A DNA stretch of 64,000 nucleotides from an uncultured Prochlorococcus sp. (GTDB lineage Bacteria > Cyanobacteriota > Cyanobacteriia > PCC-6307 > Cyanobiaceae). Both the position numbers and the translations under genes were made by a program. The stretch is from NCBI GenBank assembly GCA_902573045.1, contig CACGIB010000003.1, forward strand, positions 1 through 64,000, in the 5' to 3' direction. The notes beneath the pieces are model-generated. The model saw only the letters and a list, made by a program, of their open reading frames with translations, made no database searches and had not been told where the DNA came from. Positions 19,574 to 28,970 of the stretch are shown piece after piece (position 1 is the stretch's first letter; every line of letters begins with the position of its first letter).

Positions 19574-20368
19574 ATGTCTGAAAGTTGCTGTAATACAAAC
19601 ACATCTAATAAAGCACCTAATCAATTCGATCATAAAGATGCTATTCAAGAAAGATATGGCTCAGCCGCACAAGAAAAAGAAAGTTGTCTTTGTACACCAG
19701 TTGGGTTTGATCCCATTTTACTTGAAGCAATTCCTCAAGAGGTTATAGAAAGAGACTATGGGTGTGGTGATCCAACAAAATATGTTCAAAAAAATGATAT
19801 AGTCTTAGACCTTGGAAGTGGTAGCGGCAAAAATGCTTTCATTTGTGCCCAAATTGTTGGGAAGGAAGGGAAAATTATTGGAGTTGATCAGAATCCTGAC
19901 ATGCTTTCTTTATCAAGATCAGCCTCTAAAGAAGTTACAAAAAATATAGGTTTCAAAAATACAGAATTTCTAGAGGGTTCAATTGAAAAACTTGATGAAT
20001 TAGATAAAGATTTAAATCCATTAATCGCAGATAAATCAATTGATATTATTTTAAGTAATTGCGTTTTAAATTTGGTAAGTCCAGAATCTAGAAATAACCT
20101 TCTAAATAATATAAAAAGAGTTTTAAACGATAATGGAAGAATTGCAATTAGCGATATTGTCTCTAACAAAAAAGTTCCTTTAAGATTGCAAAATGATCAT
20201 GATTTATGGACAGGTTGTATTAGTGGAGCATGGTATGAGCCAGACTTTATAAGTGATTTTAAAGAACTAGGATTTAAAAATTTAAAATTTGCAGAAAGGA
20301 GTGCTGAACCTTGGAAAGTAATTGAGGATATTGAATTTAGAACAGTAACTTTAGTGGGCAATATTTAA
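19574..20368 (+). CDS. arsM: Arsenite methyltransferase-like SAM methyltransferase
   Basis: A 264-residue class I methyltransferase with SAM motif VLDLGSGSGKNAFI. It keeps the cysteines typical of ArsM: a Cys pair near the N-terminus (residues 5-6), ESCLC (about 37-41), YGCGDP, SNCVLNL and TGCISGAW. ArsM converts arsenite to methylated arsenicals. Close relatives annotated only as generic methyltransferases exist, so the substrate is inferred from the cysteine pattern. The class V aminotransferase gene follows 36 bases later. Confidence 0.75.
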   Translation: MSESCCNTNTSNKAPNQFDHKDAIQERYGSAAQEKESCLCTPVGFDPILLEAIPQEVIERDYGCGDPTKYVQKNDIVLDLGSGSGKNAFICAQIVGKEGKIIGVDQNPDMLSLSRSASKEVTKNIGFKNTEFLEGSIEKLDELDKDLNPLIADKSIDIILSNCVLNLVSPESRNNLLNNIKRVLNDNGRIAISDIVSNKKVPLRLQNDHDLWTGCISGAWYEPDFISDFKELGFKNLKFAERSAEPWKVIEDIEFRTVTLVGNI

Positions 20369-20404
20369 AAAAATTCAAGAGTTGAAAATATAATATAAAT
20401 TTCC

Positions 20405-21574
20405 ATGAGAAATAATCTAAGAGATCAAATACCCGCTTTAAAAAATAAGTATTATTTCAACTATGGCGGTCAAGGACCATTACCAAAATCTTCTCTAGAA
20501 GCAATAGTTAAAACTTGGGAAATTATCCAAGATTTAGGACCATTTACCAATAATATGTGGCCTTTTATTTACAAAGAAATATTGACCACAAAAAGAATCA
20601 TTGCGCAAAAATTAGGTGTAAATTCAAAGAATGTAGCTTTTACCGAAAATATCTCTTCGGGTATGATTTTGCCCTTTTGGGGAATAAAAGTAGAAGAGGG
20701 AGAAGAGTTGTTAATAAGTGACTGTGAACATCCTGGAGTAGTGGCTGCAAGTCGAGAATTTTGCAGAAGAAATAAATTAATATTCAAAATTTTGCCAATC
20801 CAAAAAATTAAAAATCTAAACGAAGAAAATATTATTTTAGAGATTTTGAAAAATCTAAATAGTAAGACTAAGATCCTAATTATTTCTCATATCTTATGGA
20901 ACTTTGGATATAAAATTCCTTTAAAACAAATTTCTATCGAATTAAAAAATAATCGAGAAGATTCTTATTTACTTGTTGATGGTGCTCAAACCTTTGGGCA
21001 CATAAATATTGAAAAAGAAGTTTTTTATTCTGATTTATATTCAATAACTTCTCATAAATGGGCATGTGGACCAGAAGGACTTGGAGCCATTTATGTCTCA
21101 GATAGATTTATTCATGAAACACATCCAACAATAATTGGTTGGAAATCATTAAAAAAAGAACAAGGCATTTATGAGCCTTCAGATAATCTTTTTCATGATG
21201 ATGCAAGGAAATTTGAAATAGCTACCTCTTGTATTCCTTTACTTGCTGGGCTCCGGAATTCTTTAGATCTTTTGGATAAAGACTGCCATAAAAAAGAAAA
21301 AAACAAACATATCAAAAAATTAAGTGGAAAACTTTGGGATGAATTAAATAAATCAAAGGGTATTGAATTGGTTTTAGAAAAAAAATATTTAAATGGGATT
21401 GTTAGTTTTAATATCGAAAATATTAAAGATAAGGATAAATTTGTAAAGAAACTTGGAGAAAAGAAAATTTGGATTAGAGTTTTAGAAGATCCAAAATGGT
21501 TTAGAGCATGCGTACATCAAATGACTACAGAAGCTGAGATTGATTTACTTGCTAGAGAAATAAAAAAATATTGA
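20405..21574 (+). CDS. Class V aminotransferase (cysteine desulfurase / isopenicillin-N epimerase-like)
   Basis: A PLP enzyme of 389 residues. The PLP Lys lies in SITSHKWACGPEGLGAIYVS, and LLVDGAQTFGHI supplies the Asp that holds the pyridine ring. The C-terminus (KKIWIRVLEDPKWFRACVHQMTT) is that of the NifS-like family. It lacks an obvious Cys-loop of true IscS, so the reaction is uncertain. It may be co-transcribed with the arsM-like gene. Confidence 0.8.
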   Translation: MRNNLRDQIPALKNKYYFNYGGQGPLPKSSLEAIVKTWEIIQDLGPFTNNMWPFIYKEILTTKRIIAQKLGVNSKNVAFTENISSGMILPFWGIKVEEGEELLISDCEHPGVVAASREFCRRNKLIFKILPIQKIKNLNEENIILEILKNLNSKTKILIISHILWNFGYKIPLKQISIELKNNREDSYLLVDGAQTFGHINIEKEVFYSDLYSITSHKWACGPEGLGAIYVSDRFIHETHPTIIGWKSLKKEQGIYEPSDNLFHDDARKFEIATSCIPLLAGLRNSLDLLDKDCHKKEKNKHIKKLSGKLWDELNKSKGIELVLEKKYLNGIVSFNIENIKDKDKFVKKLGEKKIWIRVLEDPKWFRACVHQMTTEAEIDLLAREIKKY

Positions 21575-21607
21575 CTTAAAGATCTATTGATATAAAAAAA
21601 ATTTGGG

Positions 21608-22312
21608 TTACCAAGGTATCTCCGAGTTGTCCCATGCAATAAATTTTCCTGTAGATTCTGGTGATTGATTTTTAATAATATTGATCAAGAATTGGGAGGA
21701 TTTTTCTTTACTAAATAATTTATGTTCTGGAACAAATCTATGAAAAGGTCTAGATAAATCAGTATCTACTGTTCCTGGATGAAGCAATGTGATAGTAGCC
21801 TTTGGGAAACGTCTAGACCATTCAATACTTAAAGATTTAAAAAACTGATTTTGCGCAGATTTTGCAGCTCTATATGAATACCAACCTCCAGTTTGATTAT
21901 CACCAATGCTACCAACTCTTGCACTTATACTTGCAAAATTAAAATCAAAATCTTTTGGTATAAATTCTTCAATCGCTTTAGCTAATAAAATAGGAGAAAA
22001 GGCATTTATTGAAAAACTTTCAATCATATTTTTTTTATCAAGATGTTGTAATCTTTTTTCTGGTTGAAGAGAATCACTATGAAGTCTACCTGTAGCATTA
22101 ACAACTAGCCTTAATTTTGAAGGATGATTTGATATTTTATTTTTCAACTGCAAAAGGGATTGAGAATCCTCTATATCTAATTCCCAAAATGGATTAAATT
22201 CACTTTTTCTTCCACACAAAACAACATCTAAATCTTTTTCACTTTCATTCAAATCTTTAGCTAGTTGTGTTCCAATTCCACCTGCCCCTACAACTAAGGC
22301 TAAGCCTTTCAT
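21608..22312 (-). CDS. Short-chain dehydrogenase/reductase
   Basis: A 234-residue SDR with a Rossmann start (LVVGAGGIGTQLAKDL), VVNATGRLH in place of the NNAG motif, and the catalytic Tyr-Lys pair in YSYRAAKSAQNQF. The C-terminal LLHPGTVDTDLSRPF is typical. The substrate is unknown. It lies 81 bases downstream of the murE stop on the same strand... reading on the minus strand it is upstream-facing: murE ends at 22394 and this gene follows it. Confidence 0.85.
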   Translation of the reverse strand: MKGLALVVGAGGIGTQLAKDLNESEKDLDVVLCGRKSEFNPFWELDIEDSQSLLQLKNKISNHPSKLRLVVNATGRLHSDSLQPEKRLQHLDKKNMIESFSINAFSPILLAKAIEEFIPKDFDFNFASISARVGSIGDNQTGGWYSYRAAKSAQNQFFKSLSIEWSRRFPKATITLLHPGTVDTDLSRPFHRFVPEHKLFSKEKSSQFLINIIKNQSPESTGKFIAWDNSEIPW

Positions 22313-22393
22313 TTTATTAAAAATAACTCCATTTATTCTAAGAAACTTTTCTTGTGATTTGCGTAGAGATCTTTCTTATTTGATAATGAAATT

Positions 22394-23929
22394 TTATTGA
22401 GATTTATTTTTTTCTTTTAATAATTTATAAGCTATTTTTCTATCATCAAAATTAATAACTTTATCATTGAGAATTTGGTAATCTTCATGTCCTTTTCCTG
22501 CAATTAAAACAATATCTTTTTTATTGGCAAATTTAATAGATTCATTTATTGCTTTAAATCTATCAATTTCAATTATTATTTTTTCTCTTTTTTTTATACC
22601 CATCAAAATATCATTCACTATCTTTTGGGGTTCTTCTGATCTTGGATTATCTGAAGTTATAAAAAGTTGATCAGACAACTCTTCAGCTATTGATCCCATT
22701 AAAGGCCTTTTACTACGATCACGATCTCCGCCACAGCCAAAAACAGTTATTAGTTTCCCTTCACAAAGTTTTTTAATTGATTGCAAAACTTTTTTTAATC
22801 CATCAGGAGTGTGGGCATAATCAACAATTACTGTTGGAAGAGATCTTGAAAAGTCATTATTATCAATTTGTATTTTCTCCATTCTCCCAGGAGCACCAGG
22901 GAAAGATTGTATTAACTTTGATAGATCTTTTAAAGAAAAATTAAGTTTATATAAAATTGTTATTGCTTGAATCGCATTCATTAAATTAAATTCACCGACA
23001 AGTGGAACAAAAAGTTGAACTTTTTCTCTAGGTGTATGAAAAATACAGGTGGAACCACTTTCAGTAAATTTTTTATCTGTTACGAAAAAAAAATCATCAT
23101 TTTCAAATTCACTTTCAGTAATCTTTGTAGAGACTAATAAAGATCTTTTTTCAAGATCAGATGATAATTTAGATATCCAATGGTCATCATGATTTAATAC
23201 ACAAATCCCATCTTTTTCTTTTAAGTAAGGTGGAAAAAATAATTTTCTTTTTGTTTGAAAATATGATTCCATATCTGAGTGATAATCAAGATGATCTTGA
23301 GTTAAGTTAGTAAAAATAGCCGCCTCAAATTCGCATCCTGATATCCTGTTTTGAGCAATAGAATGAGAACTTACCTCTAATATCGCGAATTCAGATTCTG
23401 CCTCAACAGCAGCATTTAATTTCTTTTGGAGTTTATCGGCGAAATCAGTTGTATGAAGAGCCACTTCTGAAAAGCCAGGCCATCTATTGAGCAAGGTCCC
23501 AAATAATGCAGTCTTTTTCCCTAATTTTTTTAAAAGATATTCCAATAAAAAAGTAATTGTCGTTTTTCCATTTGTACCCGTAACACCAATAAGTTTAAGT
23601 TTTCTTGAAGGCCTATTCCAAAACTCAGCGACTATTTGACCAAAAATATAATCTAAATTATCCTCTATAACCAAAATTCTTTCACGATCAGTAGATCCAA
23701 TTTTCTCTTTTGCAGCAGGGCCAATAATGGCAGCCTCTGCACCATTTTCAATTGCCTCAATACAATATTTTCCTCCATCAACATTTAAACCAGGCATACC
23801 TAAAAATAAAGTTCCTTTTTGTACTTCTTTAGAGTTAAAAGAAATATTATTTATTTCATGATCGATTAAATCTAATGAAGGGATAATTCCTACCAAATCT
23901 AAAAGTTTATGTAATTTTATAGATCTCAT
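22394..23929 (-). CDS. murE: UDP-MurNAc-tripeptide synthetase MurE
   Basis: A cytoplasmic ligase that adds the third peptide residue to the peptidoglycan precursor. The ATP loop is GVTGTNGKTTITFLLEYL; the Mur-ligase core is ILEVSSHSIAQNRISG and FTNLTQDHLDYHSDMESYF. The DNPRSEEP motif marks specificity for meso-diaminopimelate. Its 511 residues are normal. The glutaredoxin-like gene sits 8 bases upstream on the same strand. Confidence 0.97.
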   Translation of the reverse strand: MRSIKLHKLLDLVGIIPSLDLIDHEINNISFNSKEVQKGTLFLGMPGLNVDGGKYCIEAIENGAEAAIIGPAAKEKIGSTDRERILVIEDNLDYIFGQIVAEFWNRPSRKLKLIGVTGTNGKTTITFLLEYLLKKLGKKTALFGTLLNRWPGFSEVALHTTDFADKLQKKLNAAVEAESEFAILEVSSHSIAQNRISGCEFEAAIFTNLTQDHLDYHSDMESYFQTKRKLFFPPYLKEKDGICVLNHDDHWISKLSSDLEKRSLLVSTKITESEFENDDFFFVTDKKFTESGSTCIFHTPREKVQLFVPLVGEFNLMNAIQAITILYKLNFSLKDLSKLIQSFPGAPGRMEKIQIDNNDFSRSLPTVIVDYAHTPDGLKKVLQSIKKLCEGKLITVFGCGGDRDRSKRPLMGSIAEELSDQLFITSDNPRSEEPQKIVNDILMGIKKREKIIIEIDRFKAINESIKFANKKDIVLIAGKGHEDYQILNDKVINFDDRKIAYKLLKEKNKSQ

Positions 23930-23937
23930 ATGAAAAA

Positions 23938-24240
23938 TTATTTCTCCAGAATGGTACTAATATTTTTTTGAAACCAATTCTTTAATTGATCATCTTTTAA
24001 TCTTGGAGAAATGCGAGGCAATTCTATAATCTCCTCGGACCTAATTCGTTCAACAGCAATAACAGGTACTTCATAATCATATTTTTTATATTTATCTTTA
24101 TATAAATCGACCCTATCAATATCAATTTCTTTAAGCTCCTCCAGATTAGGGAATAACTCATTAAGATTTATTTTTGCCAGTTTATTTTTTAATGAATCAC
24201 AAAGGCAACATCCCTGCCTAACAAAAATAAATATTTTCAT
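23938..24240 (-). CDS. Glutaredoxin-like protein (DUF836 family)
   Basis: A 100-residue thioredoxin-fold protein with a CxxC-type site (RQGCCLCDSLKNKL, residues 8-21) and a cis-Pro region YEVPVIAV. It is of the DUF836 glutaredoxin-like family. It lies between yidD (4 bases away) and murE (8 bases away), so the three are probably one operon. Its redox partner is unknown. Confidence 0.85.
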   Translation of the reverse strand: MKIFIFVRQGCCLCDSLKNKLAKINLNELFPNLEELKEIDIDRVDLYKDKYKKYDYEVPVIAVERIRSEEIIELPRISPRLKDDQLKNWFQKNISTILEK

Positions 24241-24244
24241 TCAT

Positions 24245-24481
24245 TTAGTCAGGCACAGGGTCACATCCACATGGAGTTAAAGGATGACATCTGCTTAATC
24301 TTCTTAAAGTTAACCACCCTCCCTTCCAAGGACCATGTCTAGTAATTGCCTCATATCCATAAGAGCTGCAACTTGGAATAAATCTACATCTTGGTCCGAA
24401 AAAAGGAGAAAACCACTTTTGATAGAACGAAATCATAAAAAGAAGTATAGAAGTAATTGATTTATTAATAGTTTTGAACAT
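24245..24481 (-). CDS. yidD: Membrane protein insertion efficiency factor YidD
   Basis: A 78-residue protein with the family sequence FYQKWFSPFFGPRCRFIPSCSSYGYEAI and the ending HPLTPCGCDPVPD. YidD helps YidC insert membrane proteins. It is divergent from rpsD across 94 bases. Confidence 0.95.
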   Translation of the reverse strand: MFKTINKSITSILLFMISFYQKWFSPFFGPRCRFIPSCSSYGYEAITRHGPWKGGWLTLRRLSRCHPLTPCGCDPVPD

Positions 24482-24575
24482 GTTAATGATGTAAAATAAT
24501 ATTTCAGTAGTAATTAGTTTAATTGTATTTAATCAATTATCCAATTTATTGCAAATTTCTATTTAATTTAAAATT

Positions 24576-25184
24576 ATGTCAAGATACCGCGGCCCAAGAT
24601 TAAGGGTTACGCGTCGCTTGGGAGAACTACCAGGTCTCACCAGGAAAGCTTCAAAGAAGTCTAATCCTCCAGGTCAGCACGGCCAAGCCCGTCGCAAGCG
24701 ATCAGAATATGCTATTCGTCTAGAAGAAAAGCAGAAACTTAGGTTTAATTATGGAGTTTCTGAAAAACAACTAGTTCGTTATGTAAAAAAAGCTAGAGCT
24801 CAAGAAGGATCTACAGGGACTAACCTACTAAGACTTTTAGAAAACAGACTTGATAATGTTTGTTTTAGATTAGGTTTTGGAGGTACCATTCCAGGCTCAA
24901 GACAATTAGTAAATCATGGCCATGTAACCGTTAATGGAAAGGTTCTTGATATTGCTGGTTATCAATGCAAATCAGGCGATGTAATCGGAATTAAAGAAAA
25001 CAAAGCAAGCAAAAAACTTGTAGAAGGTAATATAGAATTCCCTGGTTTAGCAAATGTCCCACCTCATCTTGATTTAGACAAACCTAAATTAACGGGGAAA
25101 ATAAATGGGAAATGCGATAGAGAGTGGGTGGCTCTTGAAATAAACGAACTACTAGTTGTTGAATATTATTCAAGAAAAGTTTAA
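24576..25184 (+). CDS. rpsD: 30S ribosomal protein S4
   Basis: A primary 16S rRNA-binding protein of 202 residues, starting [21 protein letters not shown]. The S4 RNA-binding domain ([11 protein letters not shown]... [13 protein letters not shown]) is intact. It stands alone, as in cyanobacteria, and its codon use is more GC-rich near the start, as for highly expressed genes here. A long hairpin follows. Confidence 0.98.
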   Translation: MSRYRGPRLRVTRRLGELPGLTRKASKKSNPPGQHGQARRKRSEYAIRLEEKQKLRFNYGVSEKQLVRYVKKARAQEGSTGTNLLRLLENRLDNVCFRLGFGGTIPGSRQLVNHGHVTVNGKVLDIAGYQCKSGDVIGIKENKASKKLVEGNIEFPGLANVPPHLDLDKPKLTGKINGKCDREWVALEINELLVVEYYSRKV

Positions 25185-25206
25185 TACTACTTTTTTTTGG
25201 ATTATT

Positions 25207-25240
25207 AAATCTCTCATTAAAAAAATGAGAGATTTAATTT
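25207..25240 (+). terminator. Hairpin terminator after rpsD
   Basis: A perfect 11-bp stem pairs AAATCTCTCAT (25207-25217) with ATGAGAGATTT (25225-25235). It is followed by AATTT, a weak U-run, so termination may be partial. Confidence 0.7.
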
Positions 25241-25260
25241 AATTCTTATTTTTAAAAATA

Positions 25261-26424
25261 ATGGGAAATAAGGAAAATAATATAAAAAAACCAGGTTTTA
25301 AGACCTTATCTATTCACCATGGTGAAACATTTGCAGAAAAAACTGGATGCGTTATGCCTCCTATTTTTTCTACATCTACTTTCAAACATGGAAATAAAGA
25401 TAATTTCGACTACACAAGATCAGGTAATCCAAACTTTAGAATTCTAGAAAGCGTCCTTAAATCAATAGAAGATTCAAAATACTGTACAGTTTTTGGCTCT
25501 GGTATTAGCGCGGTAACTGCAATTTCATCAACACTAAAATCAGGTGACAAGATTCTCTGTGAGTCAAATCTCTATGGTTGTACAGTGAGGATGTTCGAAA
25601 AAGTTTTCAAGAAATTTGGACTAGAAGTTTTATACACAGATTTTACAAACGAAAATAATATCAAAAAGATTTCATACTTCGAGCCAACCTTGATATGGCT
25701 AGAAAGTCCAACTAATCCACTTTTGAAGGTACTTGATATTAAGGCGATTTGTGATGAAGCGAATAAACTACAAGTCCCAGTAGTTGTGGACAACACCTTT
25801 TCAACGGCACTTATTCAAAAACCATTGGACCTTGGTGCAACACTATCACTAGTAAGCACAACAAAATTCATTAATGGACATAGTGATGCACTTGGTGGAG
25901 CAGTACTGACAAATAATGAGGAGTGGAATAGTAAGATGCTTTTCTCTCAAAAAGCTCTAGGGCTTCAACCATCTCCTTTTGATAGTTGGCTCATTACGAG
26001 AGGAGTAAAAACTCTTCCTTTAAGAATCGAACAACAAACGCAAAGTGCAAAATTAATTTCTGAAGAATTAGACAATCATAAAATAATTAGTAAAGTAATT
26101 TATCCTTTTAATCAAAAACATCCGCAATTTAATTTAGCAAAATCGCAAATGAGATCTGGAGGTTCGATGATCACCATAAAATTAAATTTAAATAAAGAGG
26201 ATACTTTTAAATTTTGCAAATCTCTCAAATATTTTCCGTTAGCAGAAAGCCTTGGAGGAGTTGAAAGTTTAATTTGTCACCCAGCAACAATGACTCATGC
26301 TTCTGTTGATGATGAAACAAAAAATCTTTTAGGGATAGATGATTCTCTTGTCAGATTATCGATTGGATGTGAAGAAACAAACGATTTAATCTCGGACATA
26401 TTACTTGCTTTAAATAAATTCTGA
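25261..26424 (+). CDS. Cys/Met-metabolism PLP enzyme (cystathionine gamma-synthase/lyase-like)
   Basis: A trans-sulfuration family PLP enzyme of 387 residues. It shows FDYTRSGNPNFRILESVLKSIE near the N-terminus, PVVVDNTFST (Asp for PLP) and STTKFINGHSDALGGAV (PLP Lys). The C-terminal SLGGVESLICHPATMTHAS is typical. Synthase and lyase cannot be separated by eye. A second, larger homologue follows 3 bases after the stop, and cysK follows that, so the cluster serves cysteine/methionine synthesis. Confidence 0.85.
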   Translation: MGNKENNIKKPGFKTLSIHHGETFAEKTGCVMPPIFSTSTFKHGNKDNFDYTRSGNPNFRILESVLKSIEDSKYCTVFGSGISAVTAISSTLKSGDKILCESNLYGCTVRMFEKVFKKFGLEVLYTDFTNENNIKKISYFEPTLIWLESPTNPLLKVLDIKAICDEANKLQVPVVVDNTFSTALIQKPLDLGATLSLVSTTKFINGHSDALGGAVLTNNEEWNSKMLFSQKALGLQPSPFDSWLITRGVKTLPLRIEQQTQSAKLISEELDNHKIISKVIYPFNQKHPQFNLAKSQMRSGGSMITIKLNLNKEDTFKFCKSLKYFPLAESLGGVESLICHPATMTHASVDDETKNLLGIDDSLVRLSIGCEETNDLISDILLALNKF

Positions 26425-26427
26425 AAA

Positions 26428-27897
26428 TTGAGAGATTTACTTAAAAACCCTATATGGAAAAATTTAGAGTTGGGATATTCTATTCCTGATAGTATTCATG
26501 CTGTTTCTGTAGCATTACCAACTTGGAATGATGTAATAAATTACGAGGAAAAAAATCAAGAATGCATGAATTTATTGAAGTCCATTTACCCAAGATTCGG
26601 GCTAAACCCCATAGTGAAAAGATTATGTGAAAAAGTAAAAAAGGAAAATTACTATAACAACAAAAGTATCTGGCCATATCCAAATGAAAGCTTAGCTTTT
26701 AAAGCAAAAAAATACATTGATAGAAATACTTCTGAACAATTCTCATTAATAGAAAAAAGAGATAATTTAGCTTTCTTAATAACTGAAAAAGAAGGAAGTA
26801 TTTATGCGAAATCTTTTTGGCAACATACTGGTCTTGGCATATCTTCAAGGGCTGCTGCTATAGAACTAGGTCTTGAAGATTGCCCTCCCGAATCTTACGT
26901 AAATGAATGTTCTCAAAGAATAAAAAATAGAATTTCTAAATCTACAAAAATTAACTCTAATGATATTTACTTAACTTCATCTGGAATGTCTGCATTACAT
27001 ACATCATTAGAAATCATATATAAATTATTTCCAGCTAAACCAACACTCCAAATTGGTTTTCCATATGTAGATGTACTTAAATTACCAATGAATATCTTTC
27101 ATGGAGCCAAGTTAATCACAGAAGAAAATTGCGAGGATATTGAATTTGAAATCAAAAGCATAAATCCATCAGCATTAATTATTGAACTACCGAGTAATCC
27201 AATGCTCAAATGTGTAAATATTAAAAAAATTTCAAAAATAGCAAAAAAGTTAAATATTCCCTTAATTGTTGACGATACAATTGGTTCAAATTTAAATATA
27301 AATTCCCTAGAACATGCAGATATAGTTTTTACTTCACTTACAAAAATTTTTTCAGGTAGTGGTGATATTCTTGCCGGATCATTAATACTAAATCCAAAAA
27401 GCAAATGGATTGATCAATTTAGAAATGTATTAAACGAGATTAATCTTCCAACACTTTCCGATGGAGATACAGTTTATCTAGAGAAAGTTAGTAGAGATGT
27501 AAATCAAAGAGTTTTTGAACAAAATAAAGCATGTTTAGAATTAAAAAAAAGATTAGAGACCCATAGCGAGATTAAAAATATTTTCCATCCTGAAAATTGT
27601 CCAAATTTTAATTCTTTACTTAATTCTGATGGAGGATACGGCTGCTTATTATCATTTGAATTGAATGGGGGATTAAACAAAGCTAAGAAATTTTATGATT
27701 CTCTACAAGTATCTAAAGGACCTAGTTTAGGTACAAAATTTACTCTAGTTTGTCCTTATGTTTTACTAGCTCATTATGACGAGTTGGATTGGGCTGAAAG
27801 TTTTGGTATACCGTCGCACCTTATTAGAGTATCAGTTGGATTAGAAGACCAAGATCAATTATGGAAAAGCTTTTCTGAAGCACTCAATAATTTCTAA
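26428..27897 (+). CDS. Larger Cys/Met-metabolism PLP enzyme (cystathionine synthase-like)
   Basis: A 489-residue protein whose C-terminal two thirds is a Cys/Met PLP domain: LTSSGMSALHTSLEI, IVDDTIGSNLNIN (Asp) and FTSLTKIFSGSGDILAG (PLP Lys), ending HLIRVSVGLEDQDQL. About 110 extra N-terminal residues (WKNLELGYSIPDSIHAVSVALPTW) are not part of the standard fold. The start is TTG at 26428. It overlaps the region of the previous gene by spacing (3-base gap) and is co-transcribed with it. It is probably a cyanobacterial cystathionine gamma-synthase variant. Confidence 0.8.
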   Translation: MRDLLKNPIWKNLELGYSIPDSIHAVSVALPTWNDVINYEEKNQECMNLLKSIYPRFGLNPIVKRLCEKVKKENYYNNKSIWPYPNESLAFKAKKYIDRNTSEQFSLIEKRDNLAFLITEKEGSIYAKSFWQHTGLGISSRAAAIELGLEDCPPESYVNECSQRIKNRISKSTKINSNDIYLTSSGMSALHTSLEIIYKLFPAKPTLQIGFPYVDVLKLPMNIFHGAKLITEENCEDIEFEIKSINPSALIIELPSNPMLKCVNIKKISKIAKKLNIPLIVDDTIGSNLNINSLEHADIVFTSLTKIFSGSGDILAGSLILNPKSKWIDQFRNVLNEINLPTLSDGDTVYLEKVSRDVNQRVFEQNKACLELKKRLETHSEIKNIFHPENCPNFNSLLNSDGGYGCLLSFELNGGLNKAKKFYDSLQVSKGPSLGTKFTLVCPYVLLAHYDELDWAESFGIPSHLIRVSVGLEDQDQLWKSFSEALNNF

Positions 27898-27981
27898 ATT
27901 CCTAGTATTTACCGTATAGAAACTTATATACTCTTTTTCTGAATAGTAGTTAATATTAATATATATTTTATCAATATATAA

Positions 27982-28968
27982 ATGGCAAAAATTTATGAGG
28001 ACAACAGTTTTGCTATTGGAAACACTCCATTAGTAAAATTAAAATCAGTTACTAAAAACGCGAAAGCTACAGTACTCGCAAAAATTGAAGGTAGAAACCC
28101 CGCTTACAGTGTCAAATGTAGGATTGGCGCAAACATGATTTGGGATGCTGAGAAAAGTGGGAAACTTACAAAAGACAAAACTATTGTTGAGCCAACTTCT
28201 GGAAATACAGGAATTGCTCTAGCTTTTACTGCTTCAGCAAGAGGTTATAAACTGATCCTTACAATGCCAGAATCCATGTCAATCGAAAGAAGAAGGGTGA
28301 TGGCAGTGTTAGGGGCTGAAATTGTTTTAACAGAGGCATCTAAAGGTATGCCTGGAGCAATAGCTAAGGCTAAAGAAATTGCAGAAAGTAATCCTTCTCA
28401 ATATTTCATGCCAGGTCAATTTGATAATCCAGCAAATCCTGAAATTCATTTCAAAACTACTGGACCAGAAATCTGGGATGATTGCGATGGAGAAATTGAT
28501 GTTTTAGTTGCAGGGGTTGGAACTGGCGGCACAATTACAGGAGTTTCAAGATACATTAAGCAAGAGAAGGGCAAAAATATTACTTCTGTAGCTGTAGAAC
28601 CCTCACATAGTCCTGTTATTACACAGACAATGAATGGAGAAGAGGTTAAATCTGGACCACATAAAATTCAAGGAATTGGAGCAGGATTTATTCCTAAGAA
28701 CCTTGATTTGTCAATTGTTGATAAGGTTGAGCAGGTAACAAATGATGAGTCAATCGAGATGGCTCTTAGATTAGCAAAAGAAGAAGGTCTATTAGTGGGA
28801 ATATCTTGTGGGGCTGCTGCTGCTGCTGCTGTTAGATTAGCCGAACAAGATGCATATGCGGGGAAAACTATTGTAGTTGTTCTACCTGATTTAGCAGAGA
28901 GATATTTATCATCAATTATGTTTACTGAAGTTCCAAGCGGAATCATTCAAGAACCAGTCAAAGCCTAA
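27982..28968 (+). CDS. cysK: Cysteine synthase A
   Basis: O-acetylserine sulfhydrylase: PLP beta-replacement giving cysteine. The 328 residues show GNTPLVKL, a PLP-Lys region [17 protein letters not shown] (here [13 protein letters not shown]), [12 protein letters not shown] and [17 protein letters not shown]. Its length is normal. It follows the two Cys/Met PLP genes after 84 bases. Confidence 0.96.
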   Translation: MAKIYEDNSFAIGNTPLVKLKSVTKNAKATVLAKIEGRNPAYSVKCRIGANMIWDAEKSGKLTKDKTIVEPTSGNTGIALAFTASARGYKLILTMPESMSIERRRVMAVLGAEIVLTEASKGMPGAIAKAKEIAESNPSQYFMPGQFDNPANPEIHFKTTGPEIWDDCDGEIDVLVAGVGTGGTITGVSRYIKQEKGKNITSVAVEPSHSPVITQTMNGEEVKSGPHKIQGIGAGFIPKNLDLSIVDKVEQVTNDESIEMALRLAKEEGLLVGISCGAAAAAAVRLAEQDAYAGKTIVVVLPDLAERYLSSIMFTEVPSGIIQEPVKA

Positions 28969-28970
28969 AT

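Noticed and set aside
27898..27981. NtcA site before cysK
   Set aside because: GTATTTACCGTATAG is not a GTA-N8-TAC match.
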